Source: Tricholoma matsutake
Lineage: Eukaryota > Basidiomycota > Agaricomycetes > Agaricales > Tricholomataceae
Assembly: GCA_026075535.2 (NCBI GenBank)
Contig: AP026544.2
Location: forward strand, 3,968,001-4,032,000
DNA: 64,000 nucleotides
Direction: 5' to 3'
Shown here: piece after piece, positions 34,223-46,400 of the stretch
Numbering within the stretch: position 1 is the stretch's first letter
How the letters are laid out: every line of letters starts with the position of its first letter
The notes under the pieces: model-generated
Seen by the model: the letters and a program-made list of their open reading frames with translations, nothing else
Told to the model about the DNA's origin: nothing
The model's database searches: none
Program-made: the position numbers and the translations under genes

Positions 34223-37204
34223 AGTACACAAATTTATTTTGTGGGTACTTTATGAAATTCACCAAGTCCGAAGTCCTTTGAGCTCATACCTAATTGACTT
34301 ATCATTTGGTTGAAATGCATTCCACTTGGACTCCACCTGGACTCCACCCAGACTCCAATGGGGGATTGAACTCTACATGACTTAGTGTAGCTCAATTGGA
34401 CTCCACTTGGACTCCACTTGGACTCCAGTCAGTCTGGTCAGAGTCCACTAGGACAGGTGGGGGACTGTAAAGTACTGAAATCAAGTAATAACCTAAAAAT
34501 AGAAAAGGCAGAGATAGGCAGATCAAGGCTGCCAAATGACATCATACCAAGGGGTAAATGTCAGAAATGGTACTCCACCTCTAAATATAAAACTGTCAAC
34601 ATGCACAAATGTGATAGAAAGGGAAATTAGTAATAAAATAAGGAAAAATCATAGAAAATGAAGAATAGAAGAAAATGAAGTGAGGAAAAATATAGGACAA
34701 ACATAAAAAATAGGAGAAACACACAGGGCACCCCCCCCCCAAGTCCCCCCAGAGTCCCCCCTAGTCCCCTTACATCACCCCCTCTCTAAAATGCATCGCC
34801 CCAATGCATTCGAAATTGCATACGACCAAAGTCAGTGACTTGAATGTGATATGGTGCAGCAGTGTGCCATCGATGGAATTCCTTGACTAACCGAGGGGCA
34901 TTCACATCGGACTCTTTGACCCATGAGTTCTCCTCATACCCATAGCCCTTTCAGTGCACCAAATACTGGAGTTTTCCTCGGCACAAATGGCTGTCCAAGA
35001 TTGACTCAACTTCGTACTGGGGTTCTCCCTTGATCACTGTAGGCAGTGGTGGTGGACATGAATGGCATCCCAGGAATGAATCTGGGGGAGCTGGAAGGAG
35101 TTTGACAACATGGAAGACTGGGTGGAGTCTGGACATGGAGGCTGGGAGGCGTAGATGATAGGCATGCATTCCAACACACTTGACACCCAGGAAGCAATGG
35201 GCAAGTTTCTTGGATGGATGCATAGTGGAGATGTCACTGGACTCAAGGTAAACTCAATCACCAACCTTGTACTGAGGGGTCAGAGAATGGTGTTGGTTGT
35301 AAAAGCACACCATGTCATCCTTCGCCTTCGCTGAGGCTGCCTTTGCCTCCTCCAAGCTATCCCACATGTGTTCTGTGAACTCATTCACCATCTCGATGTG
35401 TGAGGGAGTTTGGCAAGGTTCAAATCCCATGCGTGGATGTCGTCCAGTGTCTAAGAGGAAAGGGGTTTGTTGAGTGGAAGCATGGACATAGTTGTTGTAT
35501 CCAAACTCAGCCAAGGGGAGAAGATTGTCCCAATTGTCCTGGCGCTCATTGACAAAGATGTGGATGTACTGCTCCAATTCCTGGTTGACTTGCTCAGTCT
35601 GGCTGTCAGTTTGTGGGTGATAGGCAGTTGAAGCAAGGAGTTTGACCCCCAGAAGTCAGTACAGCTCACAAGTGAACTCTGCCAAGAACTGAGGACCACG
35701 GTAAGAGAGGAAAGTGCTAGGAAGTCCATGTAATTTCCACACATGGTGGAGATAGAGGTGGGCAGCACCCAGGGCACTGACAGTGGTGTGAGTGGGAATG
35801 AAGTGAGCACATTTTCACACTGAATCAACTGTGCACATCACCACATCAAACCCATTTGACTCTGGCAACTCCACCACAAAGTCGACACTGACTACATCCC
35901 AATGACTCTCTGGAACAGGAAGAGGGTGTAGCTCACCAATGGGTTTGCAACAAGGAATCTTGGTAAATAAGCAAAGGTCACAAGTATGACAATACTGACC
36001 AATGAGTCATGACATTTGTGGCCACCAATAATTCTGTGAGGTGAGCTCCAAGGTCTTCCAGTATCCAGGATGACCAGCAATCTCTGAGTCATGGTGTTGG
36101 GATATGATGCACCAGCAAAGGTCTGGGTCATTGGGGACATAGATGTGATCCCTGAAATACAACAAGTCCTCCTTTTCAGCCCACTCTGCCGCATGCAAGG
36201 AAAGGGTGGATCCCTTCCTCAGTTCTTTAACAGCTTGGGCAACAACATCCTCATATAAACTGCTATGGTTTGCACAACAAATGTTGTGTAAGATGTCCCA
36301 CTCCTGGTGCAATGCCTTCCAGTGCCCAAATGGTGAACAGGTCTGGCTACAACAACACAATCTTTTGATTGTCATTGCTGCCATCCCCATGGTCTGCACA
36401 TTGGGAGAGGTCATCAGTCTTCCCCATGTTGCAACCCAGACAGTGGTGCAAGGAGAAGTCAAATCTGGTTAGATACAGGGACCAACAAGCTTGATGATGG
36501 TTCAATTTCTTGGCCATCATAAAGTACTCGAGATTCTTGTGATTTGTCCAAATTTCTACCTTGTGTTGGGCACCCTCGAGGAAGTGTCACCACTCCTCAA
36601 GCACACACATTATCACCAACATCTCCTTGTCATGGATCTCATAGTTTCACTCTACAGCACTAAGGCTTTTGGAGTAGAACGCAACAGGATGCCACTGCTG
36701 GTCCTCTGGAGACTGCTGAGACAACACAGTGCCCATCACAAAGTCAGAACTGTCGGCTTCTATACAAAAGGGGCGCGAATCATCAGCAAAGGTAAGAATG
36801 GGAGCAGAAGTGACCATCTCCTTAAGCTTTTCAAATGCCTCCTGTTGTGCATTATCCCACCTCCATGCCTCCTTTCCTGTCAAGTCAAACAGTGGTCATG
36901 CATGATGTGAGAAATCCTTGATAAAATGCCGATAGAAATTGATGAAGCCCAGGAAAGACTGCACCTCTTTCTTGTTTGTGGGCATTGGCCAAGCCGTGAC
37001 CCCATTCACCTTGATAGGATCCATCTCCACCTGACCCTTCAAGATAATCAGGCTGAGGTACTCAATCTTGGTCTTCTCAAACTTGCACTTGTCCTGATGA
37101 AGGTAGAGTTTGTACCATCAAAGTCATTCTAGGATGAGGCACGTGATGTGATGGTGCTCTTCAACCATGCAAGTGAAGATGAGGATGTCATCAAGATAGA
37201 TATA

Positions 37205-38649
37205 GTGTTTAAAGGTCCGGTCCATAGGACCAGAAAAAAAACTGCAACTGAACTGAACCCAACTGATCACAACCAGACCATTGGTTGTGGTTGCTCCAAA
37301 ATGGAGTCAGTTGGGTTGCCAGTTGCCTCAACTTCAAAAATATTCAAAAACTGATCAAAAACCGGTTGCAATCAGTTGCAACCAGTCTTCAAACAGTATA
37401 TATAATATTACATATCTACTCGAAATTACAGTGTCTACAAGAAAATAAACTAATGTAGATAGTATTAATATTTATATTTATCCCACTATGTAATGAAATA
37501 GGACAAGCCTGGGGAAAAGGTATTCATATGGTGAGGGTTTATATAGCCTGTGGCTGCACACAGACCTTTTGGTCATGTGTGCAGCCAAAAAAACAAAGTG
37601 GCACCACTTTGCCAAATGGTTTCCATGAACACCAACAACCCACAATGCCTCTATGCAGCTTCCACAACCACTCTGTCCACCCACCCATGACACCCTCAGT
37701 GCTGACCTCAAAAGCTTTGCACATAGCTGAAAGGACACAATGGGACCCAAACAATGTTAGCCATCATCAGTTGGGCTCAGGTATGTTTGTATTTCTATTG
37801 ATTTCTTTTTTCTATTAACAAATTTGATTTCTTTCTTAGGATCTTACTTCTACCAACTGCCCTCTCTGTTCCCCTTCACCACCGCTGTGAGCCTCTGCTC
37901 ACAGGGTGGCAATGGGTCCTATTTCTGGCCAATGCTGATGATGTGGCACCAACACACCAACAACAACTCCAGCTGATCACAACAATGATGCAGGACTACC
38001 ACAACAACAGCAGCCAATGACAACAATGACATGGCACCACCAACAACAACGGCCGCTGACGACAATGGCCCACCACCACCCTTCCCTGCTGCCACACCAC
38101 AACCAATGCCACATCACACAGAACTGCCACCCCACCTGCGAGCCACTGCTCGTAGGGGGAGATGGAGTGCTGGGGGCCAATAAACAATGACATGAGCAGG
38201 GGACTATGGACGACAATGCAAATGGGGGGCCAACAAACAACAACGCAAACAGGAGGGGGGCCAACAAACAACAATGCAAACAAGAGGGGGTGACCAACAA
38301 ATAACAATGAATGACAATGTGAGCAGGAAGGGGGGGCCAATGAATAACATACAACACCCCACTCACACTACAATGTGAGGTGGGGCCATTGTTTTTCTTT
38401 TGCTTTTTCTTTCTTTCTTTTTTCTTTTCTTTTTTTCTTCTATTATCAACCTATCACTGCTGCGAGCACCTGCTCGCAGGGTGCTATGTAATTAGTTTTA
38501 TTAAACATATAGTAATTTTAATTAGAGACAAAAAATGCTGGAAAAACCAGTTGCAGTTGCTCTAAGTTGGGTGCCAGCTTCAACCGGTTGCAGTTGCCAG
38601 TTGCCCATCTTGGGGTCAAAAAACCAGACCGAACTGGACCTTAAAACAC
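37205..38649. mobile_element. Non-autonomous hAT-like element in the RT domain
   Basis: Ends are GTGTTTAAAGGTCC (left) and the complement GTGTTTTAAGGTCC (right). The flanks TAGATATA (37197-37204) and TAGATAGA (38650-38657) form a near-perfect 8-bp duplication. Subterminal CAACTGGTTGCAG-type repeats are followed inside by an intron-like module and three GAGC/GCTC hairpins (37886, 38136 and 38461). No coding capacity. Related end sequences (GGTCCAGTTCGAGGTTC) also occur near 48990-49080. Confidence 0.88.
37738..37839 (+). repeat. Hairpin plus intron-like module
   Basis: GGGACCCAAACAATG and CATCAGTTGGGCTCAG are remnants of the hairpin. They are followed by a 59-bp GTATGT...CTTTCTTAG stretch (37781-37839). 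Confidence 0.75.
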
Positions 38650-41415
38650 TAGATAGATACAAACAATGCCTTCAAGCATGAGGTCATGGAAGATGTTGTT
38701 CATCATGGTCTGAAAGGTGGCAGGACTATTAGTAAGGCCAAAGAGCATGACAAGCAGTTCAAAAAGACCACAGTTGGTATGAAAGGCTGCCTTCCACTCA
38801 TCTCCCTCCTTTATCCTCACATTATTGTAATCCCAACAGATGTCAAGCTTGGTAAAGTATCAGGCTCCACAGAGCTGGTTCACAAGTTCAGAGATGAGAG
38901 GTAATGGGTAGCAATTTTTGACTGTGATGTCATTGAGCCTTCTGTAGTCTTGAACTGGTCAACGTGAGCCATCCTTCTTCTTGACCAAGAAAAAGGGAGA
39001 GGCCATGGGTGACTTTGATGGTCGAATACATCCGGAGGCCAGGTGCTCATCAATGAACTGGTCAAGCTGTCACTGTTCTTCAGGAGAGAGGATAGACCTT
39101 GCAGAATAAAGGGGTTGCACCAGGGGTGAGTTTGATTGCATGATCCCATGGCTTGCATGCAGGGAGAGAGTCAAATGATTCCTTGGAGAACATGTCCCTG
39201 AACTCATGGAGATGAGGAAGCAAGGAATCAGTAGAGGATTTAGCTGCATTTTTTTTGTGGAAGGCCTCAGCAAGGCATCGGGATATGTTCAATGTAGCAC
39301 ACACCTTGTGCAATGGACAAATCACAGTGTAGAAGATTCGATCACCTTCCTCCATTTCCTCTGGCTCCTCCTCATCATCATCTGAGTCTGGCATCAGATC
39401 AGGAACCCCTTCTAACTCCACTTCAGGTACAGGCAGGGGTCCGGCATGACACTTTTGAGTGCATCATATTGAGGCCCTTTGTCCACAATGTTCTTGCCTG
39501 GCTTCCATGAAACAAGTGTGACAGCAGGATGGACACCGGGTCATTGTAACCTCCCCGGTATGCCAGTTGACCTCTGTGTTATGGTCTCAAAGCCACAGAT
39601 AGCCCAAAATCACCTTCTGCTTTCCTAATTGAGTGACAGCAAAAAGGGCATGCTCACTATGATCTTTGTAATGGAGGACCAGGTCTACAACCTCTCAGAT
39701 GGCACCAGCTTCATTTGGGGACCCATCCACATTATAAACAGGTATCAGATGCAAGAGTGAGCAAGTATTCAGGCAATGTTGTTGTGTGAGATGGGCCTTG
39801 ATGAAGAGACCAGTTGCACCAGAGTCCAGGAGTGCAGAGACACCAAGTATCTGTCCAGTGTTGGTAGTCTGTAGTTTGATTGCTAGGTTCAAGGAATGTG
39901 TAGAGGGAGTGGATGCAACAATATATTTGCGTGGTAGTTTACACTCCCATGATTTAATTTTGGGGTGTGGAGCAGATGGAGAGATGGGAAGAGCAGGTAC
40001 ATCTTTAGCCAACTTTGAAGGGTCAGAGAGGGGAACAGTCATGGAAATAGGTTTATTCTCTGGGAATTCAACTGACAAAACTTCAAAGTGGTTATGGACA
40101 GGCAGTGAGGGCATACAATTCACTCGCTGCTCCTCTACAACTTCTGACTTGATCTTGTCTGCAACCTGATCCTTTGCTTCCTCAACATCTACAAGCACCA
40201 ACAGGTCTTGGAGGAGTTCATCTCACCCCTCAGGGGCGAGCATGTGGATATCCTGATGATGGGGACATGCTCCAGCCCTGTGCCCAGTCTCCCCACAGTG
40301 GTAGCAGAGATCCAACCTATGTGCACGGCTGTGGGCCACATCAACATCCATTGGTACCAGGCCATTGATGGCGGGTGTGGGAGTCTGACAGACAGGAATG
40401 GGGTTATGGTGGGGAAGGGTTCAATTGAAGGTGTAGGGCACATGAGTGGTAGTTGGAGCATGGAATGCTGCATTCGTGAGTCAGTTCTCATCACAGAGTG
40501 AAGCAGCTTCATACCAAGCATAGATATCATTGTCTGCCAGATGCCCTTCCAACATCTGTGCAATCTGGTCCTGAATTTCTCAGTTGAGGCCCTGTCAGAA
40601 CTTCACCGCCACTGGTAGCCCACTCGCATATCCTGCCATGTCCACCAAATCCTTAAACTCGTCGATATAGTCGTCCATGGATCGACATGCCTGATGGCAA
40701 GAGGATGACTCAAGCCATGTCACTGCTCAGTGGTGCTCATTGAGGGGACAGAAGTGGCATACAAACTCTGCTCAAAAGTCACCCCAAGTGGAGAAAGGTA
40801 GAGAACTGAGCTCTTTAGTTTGGTGCAGAATACGGTCCATGTAGAGATAGGCGTGTTCAGATTTCATGTATGTGAAGGCCCAATAAATTTTTGCAGCCTC
40901 ATCAACAAATTGATGCAACTGGAGACTGATGTACAACTCACAGGAATTAAGGAATGCACACCCCTGTGCATGTGCGCCATTAAATTTGGCAGGGGGAGAT
41001 GGTTTGATCTGGGCGCACTCCTTAGTGGGTGTGTTAGGTGGTGTGTCATTGTTGGGCACGCTTGGAGTCGCAATGGGGGGAATATTGGTTGTGGAGCTAG
41101 TCTGAAGGGTTCTGATGAAGTTTTCAATTGTAGATTTCAGGGAATCAATTTGCATGCATATTCTGGTAACATCGCTTTCAAGCGCATTGAGGCGCTCTGA
41201 TGTGTCCATGTTGCTAGGGGCACATTTGGCGAAAATGGTGGCGGGACTGTCGGGAACAGTGTGTAGGGAGTCTGTGGAGCTTTGGAAAGTGTCATCCACT
41301 CTGTACTTGCCTATATTGGGCAGGGCATTCACGATTTCAGGCCTTAGGAGAGAGTTTTCACTATAAGGGCAACCTCAGCCTCTAGCAAAGGGAAATCTGA
41401 AGAGAAAACTCTGAG

Positions 41416-41816
41416 TGTTAGGAAACCACCCCATTACCTAATAAACTTTCATTTTTATTTTATTATGTCAAATTACGCTACATGACGCCAAATGACACTA
41501 CATTTTGATAGCGGGAAATTTTTATTTCGCACACATCAAAATGTATGCGCATGTACGAGTGCGTCAGTAACAACAATGTACAATATATGTAACATAGTAT
41601 ATAAGCCCTAAATATATGCCTAGGGGACCCCAGTTGTGTTCTCTTAGGTATTCCACCTACATTTTCGGTGTGAAAGGCCTATCTCAACAAACTCACCTAT
41701 TAATAACCCCTCACATCAAAACCATCAATTCCCCATCACACGCGTGGATCCCGCCCCCTTCTTGTAGAGAGAACCCGCATGGTCTTAGCTAGCAGATAGT
41801 GGGTGTCGCCCTAACA
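41416..41816 (+). repeat. 5' LTR of gypsy-2
   Basis: 401 bp, TG...CA bounded. It contains AGTATATAAG (near 41596) as a TATA-box candidate, followed by a TTCTCTTAGGTATTCC stretch shared with the other two LTR copies. Confidence 0.95.
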
Positions 41817-42302
41817 GAAGAACACAACTTCCCATATCAGTGCGCCTTCTCTTACTTGCGCATACGTCATTGTTTCACCGTGCCACATCCGATTACTCAT
41901 CCTTTCAGCATGAGCCAGAAGTACTTGTATATACGTAATCTACCTTTTCTTTTGTAAGCCAATGCCAGGCCTCGCCTTACATTGCAACTGCCAGTGATCA
42001 AGAGGCAGCACTCGTCATTAGGACAGCTGCAACCAGACAACTGATCGGATCTGGTTTAGTTATGATTTACATTACTCTATTCAGATGACTATTTTAGTTA
42101 CAAGCCGAATTCAGTGATATCTCCGAGATCAGGCACTGTTGGAAGGGTTGTTGATCCGAAGTGTCAAAATAGGCGCCCAACGAACGACGAACCATTGACA
42201 AACCTCGACAAATCTTATCATGTGACCTGTAGATGTTTGGAGAGGTCTCGAAGTAAAATTTTGAATTTGTCAAAGAAGTGATTCATCACAGATTCTACAA
42301 TT

Positions 42303-43400
42303 ATGTCCGAACCTTCAACTTCTAATCCCGGTCCTAATCCTGTTCCCATACCAGCACTAGAGGCAAAAATTGATGCACTCACAGCGCAAATGTTGCAATT
42401 AGTGTCAGTATTGGCAGCATCACAGCCCAGACAAGTGGAAGTACAGCCAGAGATGACAGGAGAAAGAGATGATGAGATGGAGGAGATGGTGGAGTGGATA
42501 TTGCAGGAGGATGAGACAGTGGAGAAGTCCGGAAATGGAAAAGTGCACTTACCTAAGTATGCGCCCCCACAAATCTTTGATGGTACCATGGAGAATACAA
42601 AATCCTTCATCAGCTCTATAGTATTGTACATCCATGGGAGGAAGCCCGAGTTTCATACAGCCGAGTCTAGGATTATGTTTGCTCTCTCATACATTCAGGG
42701 GGGGAAAGCACAGTTCTGGAGAAATGAGGCTATTAATCAAATTGCCGCGGGAAATAAACCATTTGCAACCTTCAAGGAATTTCTGGAGAGATTGGAGGCA
42801 CAGTTTGGAGACCCTAATCCAAAGGCGACAGCTAATGCTAAATTAAAGACCATGTGCCAAGGTTCCTTAATGGCGGATGAATTTATTTTGCAGTTCAAAG
42901 CAGAAGCTTCGCAAATGGACATGGGAGAAGCCGCGTTGGTAGAGTTTTTGAAAGCAGGATTAAATCCCTCTTTATTCAAGTCTATCTACCGACTACCTTC
43001 TATGCCAGAGAAGTTGGATGAGTGGTATAATTGGGCAATGCGCCTTGACCAGCAATATCGGCAGGAACAGGCGGAGTCAAAGTTGATGTATGGAAGTAGT
43101 AAATTTGGAAAGTCATCAGGAGGAAAGTCCGAGAAAGGAAAGGCACCTCAGGTGCAAGCTCCAAGGGCACAGCCACCGGCCATGGCAGTGACACCTATAG
43201 TTACGGAGTCAGCAGCACCAGCAGATGCAATGGAGGTTGATCAAGTGGGGAGATGAGCTTCACTTAAATGTTTTAACTGTGGGCAGTTAGGACATATTTC
43301 TAAGAATTGTAAGCAGAAGAGAAAGATCAGGGGAGCTACAATCAAGGAAGTGAAGCTGGAGGAAGGCAAGCAGGAGAATTTTGTGGAAGAGTCCCAGTGA
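42303..43400 (+). pseudogene. gypsy-2 gag
   Basis: Structural protein that packages retrotransposon RNA. The frame opens at ATG 42303 (MSEPSTSNPGPNPVPIP), passes through a capsid-like helical region (about residues 90-250, with QFWRNEAINQI and TFKEFLERLEAQFGDP) and a Gln/Ser-rich linker. An in-frame TGA at 43254-43256 is followed in the same frame by a CCHC zinc knuckle (CFNCGQLGHISKNC, 43270-43311). The knuckle downstream of the stop shows that the stop is a mutation and not the natural end. The frame is lost near 43385-43400 before the protease. Confidence 0.9.
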
Positions 43401-43402
43401 AG

Positions 43403-46400
43403 GTTTCCCCATTGGTGACCCAGAATCATTACAATGTATTAGTATCCGAGGAAACCCAGAGTAAATCAGAAAAGGAAATCAAGGAGGAGTACAACTGTTG
43501 CGAATCACACAACAAAGAAAATTGTCACATGTCATTTCCGAAAACCCCTAAATTCTTTATTCGCTCTGTGTGAATAGAACCCAAAATCACCTTGACAGTG
43601 GTGCTACAGGATTATTTATTAATCGATCCTTAATTACCGGAAACAGTATTAACACACGCAAGCTGGCGCAACCTATAATGGTGTACAATATTGACGGAAC
43701 AGTCAATCATGGAGGAACTATCAAGGAGGAGGTGACTATGGTACTAAAGTATCAGGAGCATCAGGAGCGAGCCGTATTCGAAGTGTGCGATCGTGGGAAA
43801 ACCAATCTAATAATAGGATGTCCATGGTTATGGAAGCATAATCCCAAAATTGATTGGAGAACTGGGAAAGTACAAATGACTTGTTGTCCTAAGGAATGTA
43901 ATGTGTATGGGAGGAAGATGAAGAAGGAAAAAAGGAAAAAGAAAGAGAAAGAATGTCCAAGGAAGTATTCTGTTACGATGGAGGAAGTGGAGGATGAGGA
44001 AATGCCAAATGGGGAAGTTCCGATCATGATTGAGAAAGAAGAGCAGAAGCAAACCTTTAGAGCAGTTTGTGGAGGACAGTCGTGGGACAAGAATATTGTG
44101 AAGGTGGAGAAGCCAGTGGAGGAATGGGTGCCAAAAGTGTATCATGAACATTTGTCAGTGTTCCAAAAGAAGGAGTCTGAGCGAATGCCAGTGCGGAAGC
44201 CATGGGATCATGCGATTGAGATGAAGCCAGGGTTTGTGCCAAAGAAGTCGAAGGTATATCTGTTATCTCTGATGGAACAAGAAGAAGTGGATGCATTCCT
44301 GAAGGAGCAATTGCGCAAAGGATACATACGACCTTCGAAATCACCACAGATGTCACCAATATTCTTCATGCCCAAAAAAGACCAAAGGAAGAGGATGTGT
44401 ACTGATTATAGGTATCTGAATGAGTGGACAGTGAAGAACGCGTACCCCCTGCTGTTGATCTCAGAAATAATTGATAAGGTGGGAAAAGCCAAGGTCTTTA
44501 CAAAATTGGATTTACAATGGGGATACAACAATGTACGAATAAAAAAGGAGATGAGTGGAAGGCTGCATTTGCCACGCGTCGAGGATCCTTCGAGCCGCTT
44601 GTCATGTTTTTTGGGATGACTAATAGTCCCCCGACCTTTCAAAATATGATGAACAACATTTTCAAGGACGTAATAGACAAAGGCATGGTAATAATATTTA
44701 TTGACAACATTCTGATATTCATGGAGGATGAAGAGAATCATGAAGCGATAGTGCAAGAGGTGTTATGGAGGTTGGCAGAGAACAATCTATTTTTGAAACC
44801 AGAGAAGTGTGTGTTTGGGGCAAACAAGATCGAGTTCCTAGGATTATTGATCAGCCCTGACAGGATCAAAATGGATCTGATCAAGGTACAGGCAATCACA
44901 GATTGGCCTGCGCCCACCCGTGTCAAGGAGGTTCAAGCCTTCTTGGGACTCACAAATTATTATCGTCGCTTTGTGCACAATTTTTCTAAAATTGCCACAC
45001 CCTTACATAACCTTATGTGAAAGGGAGTAATGTGGAGGTGGGGAGAGCAGCAGCAGACAGTGTTTGAGGAGTTGAAGAGGAAGTTTGTGGAGGGACCAAT
45101 ATTAGCCCCAGTAGATTTCACATGCCCTCTGCGAGTGGAATCTGATGCATCCGATTTTGCTACTGGAGTGGTATTATCAATGCTGTGCGAAGATGACAAA
45201 TGGCATCCTTGTGCATACTTGTCAAAAGGGTTGAATGATGTGGAGAGGAATTATGATGTGCATGACAAAGAGATGTTGGGGATAATACGAGCATTGGAGG
45301 CATGGAGGCATTATTTGGAGGGATGTACGCATCAAATTGAGATCTGGACGGATCATCAAAATCTGCAATACTTCATGTCCACTAAAAAGCTTAATCGCCG
45401 GCAAGCACGTTGGGCACTATTCCTATCGCGTTTCAACTTTCACTTGGTCCATAAAGCGGGAAGCTTAATGAGGAAAGCAGATGCCTTATCCAGACGTATT
45501 GATCATAAAAGGGGGGTGGAGGAGGACAATAAAAATGTTACCTTACTCAAACCCGAATACTTTCCCATTTGCACTATGCATCAAGGGCATCTATTAACAG
45601 ATAGCTCAGAAATGGAAATGTTGTCTAAAATTAGACAATGTTCGGAAATGGACGATGAAGTAGTGGAAGCTGTGAAAGCTCTGAAGGGAGAGAAGAAAGG
45701 TAATATCAAAGGAGACGAATGGGCTGAGGAACAAGGGTTGGTGTTGTTTTGAGGAAAAGTGTATGTACTGAAGGATCAGGATTTGCAAAGGGAGATTGTC
45801 CGGTTACATCACAATACGCCGATTGCCGGACACCCAGGAAGATGGAAGATGTTGGAATTAGTAATGAGAAATTATTGGTGGCCCAGAATTTCAAAGTATG
45901 TGTTGGGGTATGTGGATGGATGTGATATGTGCATGAGGGGGAAGAAATTTCCAGAGAAACCTGCAGGAAAATTAATGCCGAACCCTATACCTAAAGTGCT
46001 GTGGCGAGATATATCTGTGGATTTTATTACCGGATTACCCGAGGCTCAAGGGTACGATGCAATATTCGTAGTATGCAACCGCTTTACAAAGGAGGTCCAT
46101 ATTATTCCTACTACTACAGAAACCTCATCATTGGGCTTGGCGCGCCTCTATCTAAATCAGGTATGGCGGTTACATGGGTTACCCAATACCGTTATCTCCA
46201 ATCGCGGACCACAATTTGCTTCCACATTTATGCGAGAACTAAACAACATATTGGGAATTCAAACTAAATTATCTACGGCATATCACCCGCAGACTGATGG
46301 GCAGACAGAGAGAATGAATCAGGAGTTGGAGCAGTACCTACGTATGTTTGTCAACTACCAACAAACCGACTGGCCTGAATGGTTGGCAATTGCCAAATTT

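Larger units (their letters stand above)
32474..34476. mobile_element. Non-autonomous hAT-like element, 8-bp TSD
   Basis: The ends are imperfect inverted repeats (left GAGGTCTTTACACTCCTCC, right complement CAGTACTTTACAGTCCCCC). AAATCAAG flanks both sides (32466-32473 and 34477-34484), exactly interrupting the gypsy-A LTR. From each end inward: GGACTCCA-type subterminal repeats, a tRNA-like sequence facing outward (32645-32720 minus; 34145-34222 plus), CCACC-rich sequence, then tandem GGGCCC modules (32943-33352) and three GAGC/GCTC-GGGTGG hairpins (33395, 33717 and 33789). No transposase frame. The 2.0-kb element depends on an outside transposase. Confidence 0.9.
32324..34774 (-). repeat. 3' LTR of gypsy-A, split by a hAT-like element
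   Basis: The LTR consists of 32324-32473 and 34485-34774, about 440 bp after removing the insertion. It matches the split 5' LTR at 41373-41415 plus 47580-47912. On the element's strand it starts TGTAAGGGGAC and is preceded by a purine tract AGAGAGGGGGTGA (34775-34787). Relative to the other LTR it has about 60 extra bases between two CTAGCAAAGGGAAA repeats. Confidence 0.8.
34785..41372 (-). pseudogene. Gypsy-A gag-pol, heavily mutated chromodomain Ty3/gypsy element
   Basis: Minus strand, reading from 41332: gag with a coiled-coil start (MNALPNIGKYRVDD), a CCHC knuckle (CYHCGETGHRAGAC, near 40263-40312), aspartic protease ([13 protein letters not shown], near 39790), and reverse transcriptase from PWDHAIKLTPGATP (39130) through YPLPLISEL and on to YLDD near 37190. 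A hAT-like element (37205-38649) splits it immediately before YLDD. RNase H follows (36500-36883; EADSSDFVMG, WTNHKNLEYF), then integrase (35250-36200, badly broken) and a chromodomain (34860-35030; YEVESILDSHLCRGKLQYL, ENSW). More than a dozen stops and frame breaks are present. This is the oldest host of the 32-48 kb nest. Confidence 0.9.

Noticed and set aside
37977..38366. Minus-strand frame of 129 codons with membrane-like Leu/Val/Cys content
   Set aside because: It lies wholly within a non-autonomous element, is made of ACAACAAC/GGGGGCC repeats, and resembles no protein.
43254..45752. Programmed frameshift or stop-codon readthrough in gypsy-2
   Set aside because: The stops are scattered, fit CGA-to-TGA decay, and occur together with damaged catalytic motifs; one frame change lies in an A-run. 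Random decay explains them.
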